The position numbers were made by a program, and so were the translations under genes. Below are positions 34,049-42,856 of a stretch of DNA of 64,000 bases, piece by piece; within the stretch, counting starts at the first letter, position 1, and the number at the start of each line of letters is the position of its first letter. The notes under the pieces are model-generated. The model was not told the origin of the DNA, did not search any database, and saw only the letters and a list, made by a program, of their open reading frames with translations. The DNA comes from JAKAVN01 sp963734845 (GTDB lineage Bacteria > Desulfobacterota > Binatia > Binatales > Binataceae): the NCBI GenBank assembly GCA_963734845.1, contig CAVTIS010000008.1, forward strand, positions 1-64,000, given 5' to 3'.

Positions 34049-35788
34049 ATGGCCGGCGCTGCTAAAAGATCAACCGAAGGCTCCTCCGAAAGCGCGGCGC
34101 CCGGCGCGGCGACCGAAGCGAGCCCGAAAATCTCGGGCGGCAACCTGGTCGCCAAGGCGCTCAAGAACGAGGGCGTCGAAGCCATCTTCACCCTCTGCGG
34201 CGGCCATATCATCGACATCTACGACGGATGCCTGAACGAGGGCATCAAGATCGTCGATGTGCGCCACGAGCAGGTGGCGGCCCATGCCGCCGACGGCTAC
34301 TGGCGCGTCACCGGTAAGACCGGATGCGCGGTGGTCACGGCGGGGCCGGGCACGACCGACGCGATGACTGGCGTCGCCAACGCGTTTCGCGCCGAGAGCG
34401 CGATGCTGCTGATCGGCGGACAGGGCCCGCTCGCGCAGCATCGGATGGGATCGCTGCAGGACCTGCCGCACGTCGACATGATGCAGCCGATTACCAAGTT
34501 CGCGGCGACGGTCTCTTCCACTGAACGGATCGCCGACATGGTGAGTATGGCGTTTCGCGAGTGTTACAACGGCGCGCCCGGACCCTCGTTCCTCGAGATA
34601 CCGCGCGACGTGCTGGATGCGCGTATCGATCCCGCCCGGGCGCGCGTCCCGGCCGCCCATCACTATCGCGCGTCGACCAAAAGCGCCGGCGATCCGCGCG
34701 ATGTCGAGCGCCTCGCCGACATCCTGGTAAAATCGGCGCGCCCTTGCGTCCTGCTGGGGACTCAAGTCTGGAGTTGCCGCGCGGGCGCCGCTGCGATCGA
34801 ATTCTGCCGGCAGCTCAACATCCCGGCCTACATGAACGGCGCGGCGCGGGGCACCTTTGCGCCCGGCGACCCGCATCATTTCCATCAGACTCGCGGCTAC
34901 GCCTTCGAGAAAGCCGACACCATCGTAATCATCGGTACGCCGTTCGACTTCAGAATGGGATATGGGCGGAGGCTCCGCGCCGACGCAACCGTGGTGCAGA
35001 TCGATCTCGACTATCGCACCGTGGGCAAAAACCGCGACATCTCGCTGGGCATCGTCGGCGATGCCGGCGCAATTCTGTGCGCGGCCACTCAGGCGGCGAG
35101 CGGACGCATCGACAATGGCGCGCGGAGGCGCGACGGATGGCTCAGCGAGTTGCGCGAGCAGGAGAACAAAAGCGCCGAGGCGATGCGCCCGCGGCTACTC
35201 TCCGACGCGAGCCCGATTCATCCGCTGCGCCTGGCGTACGAGATTAACCAGTTCCTGACCGAGAACACGATCTTCATCGGCGACGGCGGCGACGTGGTCA
35301 CCTTTTCGGGCGGCGTGATTCAGCCGAAGTCGCCGGGACATTGGATGGATCCCGGACCGCTCGGCACGCTGGGCGTCGGCACGCCGTTCGCGATGGCGGC
35401 GAAGCTCGCGCGGCCGGAAAAGGAAGTCGTCTGCCTATTTGGCGACGGCGCATTCGGGCTGACCGGATGGGACTTCGAAACTTGCGTGCGTTATAGACTG
35501 CCCTTCATCGGAGTCGTCGGCAACAATTCGCACATGAACCAGATTCGCTACGGGCAGACGGCGAAATACGGCAAGGCGCGCGGCGAGGTCGCCAACTACC
35601 TCGGCGACGTGCACTTCGAGCAGTTCGCTAGGATGCTCGGCGGCCACGGCGAGGAGGTTCGCGAGGCCAGGGACATCGCGCCCGCGCTCAGGCGCGCGCG
35701 CGAATCCGGCAAATGCGCGCTCATCAACGTGTGGATCGATCCCGACGTTTACGCGCCCGGCACGATGAACCAGACGATGTACAAATAG
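34049..35788 (+). CDS. Thiamine-diphosphate enzyme, 2-hydroxyacyl-CoA lyase / oxalyl-CoA decarboxylase-like
   Basis: 579 residues with the three-domain acetolactate-synthase plan. The catalytic Glu lies in VDVRHEQVAAHAADGYWR; the ThDP site runs from GDGAFGLTGWDFETC to VVGNNSHMNQ. The C-terminus DPDVYAPGTMNQTMYK resembles the lid of 2-hydroxyacyl-CoA lyases and their relatives more than acetolactate synthase. Those enzymes cleave or form C-C bonds with formyl-CoA. The next gene, 47 bases on, is a formyl-CoA transferase, which supports a formyl-CoA role (inference). The ATG at 34049 has AGGAG 7 bases upstream; the in-frame ATG at 34043 is too close. Confidence 0.82.
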   Translation: MAGAAKRSTEGSSESAAPGAATEASPKISGGNLVAKALKNEGVEAIFTLCGGHIIDIYDGCLNEGIKIVDVRHEQVAAHAADGYWRVTGKTGCAVVTAGPGTTDAMTGVANAFRAESAMLLIGGQGPLAQHRMGSLQDLPHVDMMQPITKFAATVSSTERIADMVSMAFRECYNGAPGPSFLEIPRDVLDARIDPARARVPAAHHYRASTKSAGDPRDVERLADILVKSARPCVLLGTQVWSCRAGAAAIEFCRQLNIPAYMNGAARGTFAPGDPHHFHQTRGYAFEKADTIVIIGTPFDFRMGYGRRLRADATVVQIDLDYRTVGKNRDISLGIVGDAGAILCAATQAASGRIDNGARRRDGWLSELREQENKSAEAMRPRLLSDASPIHPLRLAYEINQFLTENTIFIGDGGDVVTFSGGVIQPKSPGHWMDPGPLGTLGVGTPFAMAAKLARPEKEVVCLFGDGAFGLTGWDFETCVRYRLPFIGVVGNNSHMNQIRYGQTAKYGKARGEVANYLGDVHFEQFARMLGGHGEEVREARDIAPALRRARESGKCALINVWIDPDVYAPGTMNQTMYK

Positions 35789-35835
35789 TCAGTAGTTATC
35801 TGGTAGTGAAGAATTGGCAAGGAGTGAGGATATAG

Positions 35836-37068
35836 ATGGACAAGGCGCTCTCGGGTGTGCGGATTTTGGACATGACCCACGTGCAGTCGGGCCCGAGCTG
35901 CACGCAGATACTGGCGTGGCTCGGCGCTGACGTAATCAAGGTTGAACTGCCGGGCCGCGGCGACATCACCCGCGGACAACTCCGCGACGTGCCGGGCGTC
36001 GATAGTCTCTACTTCACGATGCTCAACTGCAACAAACGCAGTATCACGCTCAATATCAAGTCCGCGAAAGGGAAGCACATCCTTGACGAACTGATCAAAC
36101 GCGCCGACGTGCTGGCGGAAAACTTCGGCCCCGGCGCGCTCGATCGCGAGGGCTTCACCTGGGGGCGTATGCGCGAACTCAACCCGCGCCTCATCTTCGC
36201 CTCGATCAAGGGTTTCGGCCCCGGCCCGTTTGAGGATTGCAAGGCTTACGAGACTATCGCGCAAGCGATGGGCGGTTCGATGAGCACCACCGGTTTCGAG
36301 GATGGACCACCGACGAGCACAGGCGCGCAAATCGGGGACTCGGGCACCGGGATGCACATGGCAGCAGCGATTCTTGCCGCCCTCTATCAGCGCACCCGCA
36401 CCGGGCGCGGACAGCGCGTCGAAGTCGCGATGCAAGACTCGGTGCTCAATCTCTGCCGAGTCAAGCTTCGCGACCAGCAGCGCCTTAGACACGGGACGCT
36501 GACTGAGTATCCCAACCGCAGCTTCGGCGACGAGGTTCCCCGCTCGGGCAACGCCTCGGGCGGCGGCCAGCCGGGCGCTGCACTGCGCTGCGCACCGGGT
36601 GGCGCGAATGACTATTGCTACGTGATTATCCAGCCGCAAGTCTGGCCGGCGCTCGCAGGCATCGCGGGCCGACCGGAACTCGCCGACGATCCTGCCTACG
36701 CCACGCCCGAAGTCCGCATCAAGCATCTCGACGAGGTCTTCGCGGTGATCGAGCAGTGGACGATGCGCCATAGCAAGCACGAAGTAATGCGGACGCTAAT
36801 GGAGGCCGACGTTCCGTGCGGGCCAATTCTCTCGATGAAGGATCTGATCGAGGACCCGGCGCTCGTCCGGCGCGGGATGGTCGCCGAGGTCGAGCATCCG
36901 CAACGCGGTACGTTCAAAACCGTGGGCTGCCCACTAGTGTTGTCCGAGAGCCCGATCGAGATAACTTCGTCACCGCTGCTCGGCGAACACACAGCCAGCA
37001 TATTGCGGGAGGTGATGGGATGCGACGACGCGGAGGTGGAACGTTTGCGCACCGAAGGCGTTATATAA
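35836..37068 (+). CDS. frc: Formyl-CoA:oxalate CoA-transferase-like (class III CoA-transferase)
   Basis: 410 residues with strong resemblance to E. coli Frc as I know it: THVQSGPSCTQILAWLGADVIK, YFTMLNCNKRSITLNIKS, ENFGPGALDREGFTW, catalytic Asp in IGDSGTGMH, VLNLCRVKLRDQQRL and a glycine loop GNASGGGQPG. It moves CoA from formyl-CoA to an acid such as oxalate. With the upstream ThDP enzyme this gives either oxalate degradation or recycling of CoA from formyl-CoA onto a 2-hydroxy acid. GAGG lies 7 bases before the ATG. The pair is likely one operon. Confidence 0.87.
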   Translation: MDKALSGVRILDMTHVQSGPSCTQILAWLGADVIKVELPGRGDITRGQLRDVPGVDSLYFTMLNCNKRSITLNIKSAKGKHILDELIKRADVLAENFGPGALDREGFTWGRMRELNPRLIFASIKGFGPGPFEDCKAYETIAQAMGGSMSTTGFEDGPPTSTGAQIGDSGTGMHMAAAILAALYQRTRTGRGQRVEVAMQDSVLNLCRVKLRDQQRLRHGTLTEYPNRSFGDEVPRSGNASGGGQPGAALRCAPGGANDYCYVIIQPQVWPALAGIAGRPELADDPAYATPEVRIKHLDEVFAVIEQWTMRHSKHEVMRTLMEADVPCGPILSMKDLIEDPALVRRGMVAEVEHPQRGTFKTVGCPLVLSESPIEITSSPLLGEHTASILREVMGCDDAEVERLRTEGVI

Positions 37069-37097
37069 TCATGTGAGTTACGTCGCCGATGCGCGCG

Positions 37098-37751
37098 TCA
37101 CTTAGCCTTATCCGACGCGGACGCCGGCTCCAAGCCAAGATGTTTGCGCGTGAGCTCGGCCAATGCGCGAGCCGCGGGGTCGGAACTGTTTTTTAGCTGC
37201 GCGACGGTGCCGATGCGGTCCTCGACCGGCCGATTCTGACCCATTTTGAACTTGCCTTCGATTCGATCGATCTCGATCGCGAATCCGACAATGGCCTTGA
37301 GCATCGACGCCCTAAAGTCCGCGGGCATCGTGCCCGGCCACGGCTGCGGCATCCCTGCTTCGTAGATGCCCACTAGTCTGTCGACCAGCGCGGAGAGCTG
37401 CTCCGCATCATGAATCGCACGCGCACTGCCATAAACATGCACGGTCGCGTAGTTCCAGGTCGGAACCGCCGGCGACGTTGCGTACCAGCTCGGAGAAACG
37501 TAGGCATGCGGCCCGTCGAACATCACCAGGCATTGCCGATCGGCGTCAAAGGAACGCCATTGCGGGTTGGCGCGAGCAACGTGGCCGAGCAGCGTACCCT
37601 GTTTGCCGCGTGCCCGATCAAGTATCAGCGGCAGCCGCGTAGCGATCGGTTGCTCGCCGGCGACCGTGACCAGAGTGCCAAAGCTGTAGGTTTCGATGAA
37701 CTCATGCAGCGTCGAGGAATCCGTCACCTCGAACGTCTTGGGTATGTACAT
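37098..37751 (-). CDS. FMN-binding PaiB-type protein
   Basis: 217 residues from the ATG at 37751, with GGGAGAAG about 8 bases upstream. PaiB features: MYIPKTFEVTD, EFIETYSFGTLVTV, LLGHVARANPQWR, VMFDGPHAYVSPSWY and VPTWNYATVHVYG, then KFKMGQNRPVEDR. B. subtilis PaiB is described as a negative regulator; many relatives are simply FMN-binding split-barrel proteins. It is convergent with the frc gene, 29 bases between stops. Function here is not certain. Confidence 0.9.
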   Translation of the reverse strand: MYIPKTFEVTDSSTLHEFIETYSFGTLVTVAGEQPIATRLPLILDRARGKQGTLLGHVARANPQWRSFDADRQCLVMFDGPHAYVSPSWYATSPAVPTWNYATVHVYGSARAIHDAEQLSALVDRLVGIYEAGMPQPWPGTMPADFRASMLKAIVGFAIEIDRIEGKFKMGQNRPVEDRIGTVAQLKNSSDPAARALAELTRKHLGLEPASASDKAK

Positions 37752-37889
37752 CGGTGCTTCTCCCGGGGCCGAGGGCCCGGCACAAGTAGACTCGGGAGAC
37801 GGCCGGCATTCAATGGCAGCAGCGTGTCGCCCGAAATGCACGCCTAGCCATCGAAGCGGCCCGCAAAGCTGCGGGCACTCCTTGTCGAC

Positions 37890-39416
37890 TCAGGAAGGCG
37901 TCCCGCCGCAATAATCGCGCATCGAGTAGCAGCGCGGCAGCACCGCCCAGAAGATGCTTCCTTTGGCGACCTCGCTCGTGACTCCGACCCTGCCGCCCTG
38001 GGCCTCGACGATTTGCCGGGTCAGCGCCAGGCCGAGACCGGTCCCCTGATGCCGTTTGCTGGAGGAGGAATCGAGTTGATGGAACTGGGTGAACAGCTTC
38101 GGCAAATCCGCAGCGCGAATGCCCTCGCCATCGTCTTCGACCTCGAGGTGAAGCCATTCATGGCCCTCGGGACGCATCCGGATCGTGACGTGGGCGCCCT
38201 CACCGCTGAACTTGAGCGCATTTGAAAGGTAATTATACAGCACCTGCCGCAGTTTGCCGGAATCTAGCACGACCCAGTCGAGTTCCGGCGCGACTTCGGT
38301 CTCGACCCGAATGTTCTTCTGCGCCGCGACGCCCCGGAGCACGCTGCGAACTTCCTCGACCAGCAGTGCAGGCTCAATCGTTTCAGGCGTGAACTCCATC
38401 TTGCCCGATTCGACCTTGGCAAGGTCGAGCACGTTGTTAATCAGGCTCAACAGATGACGCGCGCTGGAGAAGATGTCGCCTAGGCTCTGTTTGTATTCGG
38501 GGGAATCAGGGGCGATATGTCCAGCGTAGAGCAGTTGGCTGAACCCGATAATGCCGTTGAGCGGGGTCCGCAACTCATGCGACATGTTGGCGACGAAGAC
38601 GGACTTGAGCCTTGACCCCTCCAGCGCCTCGTCGCGGGCCCGGGCCAGTTCGACCTGGGCGCGCTTGCGATCGGAAATGTCGCGGATGGCGCTGGAGATC
38701 AGCAGGCCCTCGTCGGTGCTAAGCGGGCTCAGACTAATCTCTATCGGAAACTCGCTACCGTTCTTGCGCCGGCCGAACAACTCGAGGCCGCCGCCCATCG
38801 CACGCGCACGCGGCTCGTTGCCATAGCTCCGGCGCTGGTCCACGTGGTGTCCGCGAAAGCGCTCCGGCAGCAAAACTTCCACCGGCCGGCCAATCATCTC
38901 CTCGCGCTGGTAACCGAACAGTCTTTCGGTCTGCCCGTTCACCAGCGTTATGTCGCCCTCCGCATCCACGATCACAATCGCGTCGGGAGCCGATTCCAGC
39001 AATCCGCGAAACCGGGTCTCCACTCGTTTGCGCTCGGCAACCTCCCGCTCCAGTTCCCGGTTGCTCTTTTCGAGCTGCCCTTGGGTCAAAATCGCGAGCT
39101 CTCGGGGCACCAAGGGGATCAGCACTACGAGACACGTGACCGAGGCGAGCACGGTGATCGCCTTTACTGCTCCCGCTGTCCAGTATTCCGGGTACCAAAT
39201 CGTTACCGCGTCAACGGCATACGCGGCGCCGCCGGAAAGAATGAAGAGCCCGGTTATCCACAACATCATACGAAACGGCAAAAACCGCCGCCTGCACACG
39301 AAGTATACGAGCCATAGCAGCGGCGCATTCCACAGGATGCACTCGCCATACCGCACGAAATGGTCCAGGACAAAGGCTTGGCTAAATAGATGCATGCATG
39401 AAAGGAAGTACGGCAT
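37890..39416 (-). CDS. PAS-domain sensor histidine kinase with degenerate ethylene-receptor-like membrane domain
   Basis: 508 residues. Residues 1-105 hold about three membrane helices resembling the ETR1/bacterial ethylene-receptor-like sensor (LVYFVCRRRFLPFR, TGLFILSGGAAYAV, IWYPEYWTAGAVKAITVLAS). The Cys and His that bind copper and ethylene in ETR1 (CGATH) read GGAAY here. A coiled stretch leads to a PAS domain (about 135-250), then HisKA with His280 in NMSHELRTPLNG and an HATPase with N (YLSNALKFS), G1 (DDGEGI) and G2 (GTGLGLAL) boxes. No receiver domain or partner regulator is adjacent. It follows the CopC/CopD genes on the same strand. Confidence 0.88.
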   Translation of the reverse strand: MPYFLSCMHLFSQAFVLDHFVRYGECILWNAPLLWLVYFVCRRRFLPFRMMLWITGLFILSGGAAYAVDAVTIWYPEYWTAGAVKAITVLASVTCLVVLIPLVPRELAILTQGQLEKSNRELEREVAERKRVETRFRGLLESAPDAIVIVDAEGDITLVNGQTERLFGYQREEMIGRPVEVLLPERFRGHHVDQRRSYGNEPRARAMGGGLELFGRRKNGSEFPIEISLSPLSTDEGLLISSAIRDISDRKRAQVELARARDEALEGSRLKSVFVANMSHELRTPLNGIIGFSQLLYAGHIAPDSPEYKQSLGDIFSSARHLLSLINNVLDLAKVESGKMEFTPETIEPALLVEEVRSVLRGVAAQKNIRVETEVAPELDWVVLDSGKLRQVLYNYLSNALKFSGEGAHVTIRMRPEGHEWLHLEVEDDGEGIRAADLPKLFTQFHQLDSSSSKRHQGTGLGLALTRQIVEAQGGRVGVTSEVAKGSIFWAVLPRCYSMRDYCGGTPS

Positions 39417-39627
39417 ACGTCCATCTTTCTATGTATAATTTGGCGCCGCCTAACGCGAGGGTAAATCAGTTGCGCGCTGCACTGGGAAAAGAAGCGCCGA
39501 AGTCGGACGTGCTTGGCTCGTCGCGGGCGCAAAATCGTTCGGCAGGAAAGAAGTCGCTCATCATACGCTCGCCACTGAAGCCCTGGCGAAAGGCGCAATA
39601 GAAACATTCACCACGCGCCTGCACACG

Positions 39628-40497
39628 TCAGTGTGCCGGCGGGGTATTGGCGAGTAGCGCGGCGAGGCCCAGAACTCCGATCAATAGCAGAGATTCGACG
39701 CCCACGTTTCGCAGCAGACTTTCCTGCGCCGACGCTTGGGAAACCGCGGGCATCACCCAGTAGCGATTGTAGGCCCCGATGAGCAGCACGAGCATCGCCG
39801 CGCAGACTTTATCCACCAGGGTCCGTCCGTATGCCGAATCGATCAGCCGATGCGAGTCGGCGCCCAGCGAATAGTAAGCTGTGTACAGACCGCTCAGAAT
39901 GAGTATTGTTACTGTCCATCCCGCCACGCCCGAGACGCGTGGCGCGGTCCGTTGTATCCACTCAGATCCAAGCTTGCCGCGTCTTGCCCCGAACCACAGT
40001 CCGAGGATTGCTCCGACCCACAGAGCCGCTGCACCTTGGTGGATGAAATAGACGATGACAGCGATTCTTCCCCGATCGATCGCATGGCTGGAAAAGCTTC
40101 CGAGCAGAAGCAGCGCGCACGCCGCAAGACCCAGTGCAGCGGTCTTCAAGGGTCCGCTACCACGAGTCCACGTGATAGCGAGCAAAGCCCCTATCAACGG
40201 AAAGCTCCACGACCATACGCGCCCGAAATGCGTCTCACGAATCACCTGCGGAAGCAGAGCGAACGCGGCGCGCAGCGAGACATCCCCCATGTTCGCAGTG
40301 CCCACCAGCAAAGCCAGCGGCGAGAACACGACCGCCATCAGAGCCAGCCCGCGCCATAGCGGTGTCAGCGCGCTAGCGACCTCCTCGGACTGCGTATCCG
40401 GTGCCAGCAGCAACGCGAATGCGGTGGTGCCGAAAATCAGCGTCTCAGCCACCAGCAGCGGCCACGCGACGAGCGCCCTTTCTCCGATTGGGGTCAT
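39628..40497 (-). CDS. copD: CopD family copper resistance/import membrane protein
   Basis: 289 residues with eight or so membrane helices (for example VAWPLLVAETLIFGTTAFALL, GLALMAVVFSPLALLVG, AALGLAACALLLLGSFSSH). Conserved family spots: SHAIDRG, FIHQGAAALWVGAILGLW, SGLYTAYYSLG and LLIGAYNRYW, with membrane-facing His residues that may bind copper. CopD works with periplasmic CopC to bring copper into the cytoplasm or periplasmic enzymes. Its ATG overlaps the CopC stop by one base (TGATG), so the two are coupled. Confidence 0.87.
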   Translation of the reverse strand: MTPIGERALVAWPLLVAETLIFGTTAFALLLAPDTQSEEVASALTPLWRGLALMAVVFSPLALLVGTANMGDVSLRAAFALLPQVIRETHFGRVWSWSFPLIGALLAITWTRGSGPLKTAALGLAACALLLLGSFSSHAIDRGRIAVIVYFIHQGAAALWVGAILGLWFGARRGKLGSEWIQRTAPRVSGVAGWTVTILILSGLYTAYYSLGADSHRLIDSAYGRTLVDKVCAAMLVLLIGAYNRYWVMPAVSQASAQESLLRNVGVESLLLIGVLGLAALLANTPPAH

Positions 40498-40874
40498 CAG
40501 CCGCTACCCGCGACCGAGAAAACATAGGAGCCTTCCGTGTGATGCGAGTCGATACAGACGACACCCCATTTGACCGTATAGTCACCCGGCTTGAGGGGCT
40601 CCAGTTTTGCCGACAGGGTCATTGCGCTTGGGTCGACCAAAGGTTGACCGACGATTTCGGACTTGCCGTCTGCGCTAATCACTTCAAGTTTGGCAAACAG
40701 TTTCTCGATCGGGGCGTCGAATTTTATCATGACTTCGGATGGGGCTGCGGAGAGCCGCTGACCCGCCGACGGAGTCTCCTTCTGGGGAAATGAATGGGCC
40801 GAGGCGACGGACACGCCGGTTACGACTCCAGCCAGCAATGACGCCCCAAATGTCAACATGTTGAAGATTTTCAT
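40497..40874 (-). CDS. copC: CopC periplasmic copper-binding protein
   Basis: 125 residues. The signal peptide ends ASA, leaving His at mature position 1, the key Cu(II) ligand of CopC. The beta-barrel core shows TPSAGQRLSAAPSEVMIKFDAPIE, KLEPLKPGDYTVKWGVV and the second His site DSHHTEGSYVFSV. It binds and delivers copper to CopD. Its ATG overlaps the stop of the preceding gene as ATGA, and its own stop overlaps the CopD start. The compact run marks a true operon. Confidence 0.9.
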   Translation of the reverse strand: MKIFNMLTFGASLLAGVVTGVSVASAHSFPQKETPSAGQRLSAAPSEVMIKFDAPIEKLFAKLEVISADGKSEIVGQPLVDPSAMTLSAKLEPLKPGDYTVKWGVVCIDSHHTEGSYVFSVAGSG

Positions 40875-41788
40875 TGAGAGAGCCCCTTGTCGATCGTCCA
40901 ATTGCCTACTTTCGGGAATATCGAATCGTAAAAGATGTCGAGGAGCCCGACGACTGCGGCGTGTGTGCCGGCCCTACTCGCGTTGTTGAGCGCAAGTTGG
41001 GTGCCAAGAGCCAACTCAAAATGATAACTGACATAAGCAATGCCCGGGGTCGCCAGTACAGTCGGGAAAGTCTGACCCGAGGGCCCCGTGATTAATTGGT
41101 CGTAGTTGAACTCGTTGAAGAGAAACAGGTTACGAAAGGGCGGCGTCAATCCGATATCCTGGACATTGTTGCTCAGGTATGGGAGCGAATACTCGATTAC
41201 CGCGTCTGCAAACATATGATGGCTGGTGTGTCCACCCAGGGCAGGCACGTAGCCGAAATCGCTCTGAACACCGAAAGGACGAAAATATTTGAGCACCGGC
41301 CAATTCGGAAGATCGCCCATGCCCTTTTCCCACAAAAACACCGGGCCGAGGCTCGTATGACTTTGCTCCTCGATCGGGGTGTTGCCTACCGGTAGCTGCA
41401 GTTGCGCCGCTATCGTCAGCATGAACTCATGCTTTAGCGAATAATAAAAGGCGTACTTCCCGAACAGCGTGAGGTCATCGAACCCCTGCATGCCGCGATC
41501 GTTGAATGGCGAAACGTGGCTCCAGCCGCTGCCGCCTCCTACGCTGAATCTCGGCACATAATTGTCGTCCATGTAGAGAACTTTCTCTATCGAGAAGTCG
41601 ATACTGTAAGTATTTGCATCGCTGCTTTTGACCCAGGATGGTGCGAGGATATCCAGCTCGTTCGCTGGTGTCGGGTCTTGAGTAATGATCGGCTCCAGAA
41701 AGATGTAATCTCCTACTACTCCATGTGCAAAGGCACCGGTGGGTATGGCAATAGCCAATATCATCGAGAGAGCGCATACGCTTCTCAT
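40871..41788 (-). CDS. Exported, probably outer-membrane beta-barrel-like protein linked to CopCD
   Basis: 305 residues from the ATG at 41788, with GGAG 7 bases upstream. Signal peptide: MRSVCALSMILAIAIPTGAFA, mature start HG. The rest has alternating beta-strand character (YSIDFSIEKVLYMDDNYVP, LFGKYAFYYSLKHEFMLTIAAQLQLPVG, IAYVSYHFELALGTQLALN) and resembles uncharacterised exported proteins with DLTLFGKYAF motifs rather than a known copper protein. Its stop overlaps the CopC start (ATGA), so it is part of the copper operon. It may be a pore or sensor of metal-laden complexes (inference). Confidence 0.8.
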   Translation of the reverse strand: MRSVCALSMILAIAIPTGAFAHGVVGDYIFLEPIITQDPTPANELDILAPSWVKSSDANTYSIDFSIEKVLYMDDNYVPRFSVGGGSGWSHVSPFNDRGMQGFDDLTLFGKYAFYYSLKHEFMLTIAAQLQLPVGNTPIEEQSHTSLGPVFLWEKGMGDLPNWPVLKYFRPFGVQSDFGYVPALGGHTSHHMFADAVIEYSLPYLSNNVQDIGLTPPFRNLFLFNEFNYDQLITGPSGQTFPTVLATPGIAYVSYHFELALGTQLALNNASRAGTHAAVVGLLDIFYDSIFPKVGNWTIDKGLSQ

Positions 41789-41910
41789 GGTCTTCTCCAC
41801 GGCCGCGCGCACGACCGTCTCCAGGATGGTCGTGGCAGGGAGGCGCGTGCGAGCGTCGCGCGGCAGCGCGCGACGCCGCATCTGTAACGTGAATATCGGA
41901 CTTCGCCCGT

Positions 41911-42228
41911 CTAGGAAGCGCGCGTTTTGGGGGGTGGCGGGTCGGGAGCGTCGGCGGCACGCACGCGCAGCGCCGCTGTCCGGATGGGAGACCGCCCGCA
42001 TTCAGGCAGGAACGACGCGACGGCCGCAACGCCGGCAAGGATCGCCACCACCGCCACCGGTGAATAGCTGAAACTTTGCACGGGATGGCAGATGTCCAGA
42101 GTGAACATCGTCTCCGAACTATGCACTGCTATTCCGAGGGTAAGCGGCATCCCCCCCAACAGGATCGCAAGCGCCACAATCGCGGCTGTGACGCGGTCAG
42201 GCCGTCTTACGGTCGAGGACGTGCTCAA
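41911..42228 (-). CDS. Small membrane protein of unknown function
   Basis: 105 residues from a TTG whose last two bases are part of the upstream TGA (TTGA overlap), a layout that favours coupled translation. Two hydrophobic segments are visible: VTAAIVALAILLGGMPLTLGIAV and FSYSPVAVVAILAGVAAVASFL. The loop between has ETMFTLDICHPVQS, with Cys and His that could bind metal. The C-terminus is Pro-rich. I do not recognise a family. It lies between the DUF2318 gene and the exported barrel-like protein of the copper cluster. Confidence 0.6.
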   Translation of the reverse strand: MSTSSTVRRPDRVTAAIVALAILLGGMPLTLGIAVHSSETMFTLDICHPVQSFSYSPVAVVAILAGVAAVASFLPECGRSPIRTAALRVRAADAPDPPPPKTRAS

Positions 42229-42689
42229 AACAGCGACGCTCCCGACTTGAGATCGGAGATTTTGACCTCGACTTTGGAGGCGTCCTCGCGATGGGGCAGG
42301 CTGACCGGCACGCACGAAGCTTCGCCCTTCGTCATGTGATCAATTGGATAGCGGTTGCCGCAGAGCCGGCAAATCAGCATCCCGTGCGAGACGTCGTAGC
42401 CCTGGTGAAACTTATAACACTGGCGGCAGGCGTCGAAGACCGCGCGAACCTTCCCGTCGTCGCCGCGAGCAAGCAGAAAGCGCAGCCGCTCCCCCGCGCG
42501 ATCGCGGTAGCAGAACAGGCGCGCGTCGCCGCCCGCCAGTTTCGCCATCGAGACGGTCAGCATCTCGGCACCTCGAAGTTCAGTACAGCGCGGGTGCAGG
42601 ATTGGCAGCGCCGCCACGATCGCAATTACTGCCACCAGCGTACCGACGGCGATTTTTTTTGGCCCGATCTTTCGCATCGCTCTGCGCAT
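42225..42689 (-). CDS. DUF2318-type membrane-anchored Fe-S/metal protein
   Basis: 154 residues from the ATG at 42689 (a TTG five codons upstream is possible). One N-terminal membrane anchor (KIAVGTLVAVIAIVAALPIL), then a Cys-rich domain: DACRQCYKFHQGYD, MLICRLCGNRYPIDHM and EASCVPVSLP. This CxxC, CxxC and C pattern is DUF2318, found next to iron or copper permeases. It probably binds a metal or Fe-S centre on the outer face. It heads a co-oriented set ending in CopC and CopD. Confidence 0.82.
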   Translation of the reverse strand: MRRAMRKIGPKKIAVGTLVAVIAIVAALPILHPRCTELRGAEMLTVSMAKLAGGDARLFCYRDRAGERLRFLLARGDDGKVRAVFDACRQCYKFHQGYDVSHGMLICRLCGNRYPIDHMTKGEASCVPVSLPHREDASKVEVKISDLKSGASLF

Positions 42690-42856
42690 TGCCCTGCGGA
42701 TCAAGGGTTAAATGCCGCGCCGACAAATGCAAGCCGGGTCAACGTATTGCCGGCGCGTTTGGGGTCCACGCCACGGTTTGCACTATACTGCGCCCCGGAA
42801 GGCGCGTGCCGACACGGCCCTACATGCAAGGACGCCCAAGGAGGAAACCATCACCG

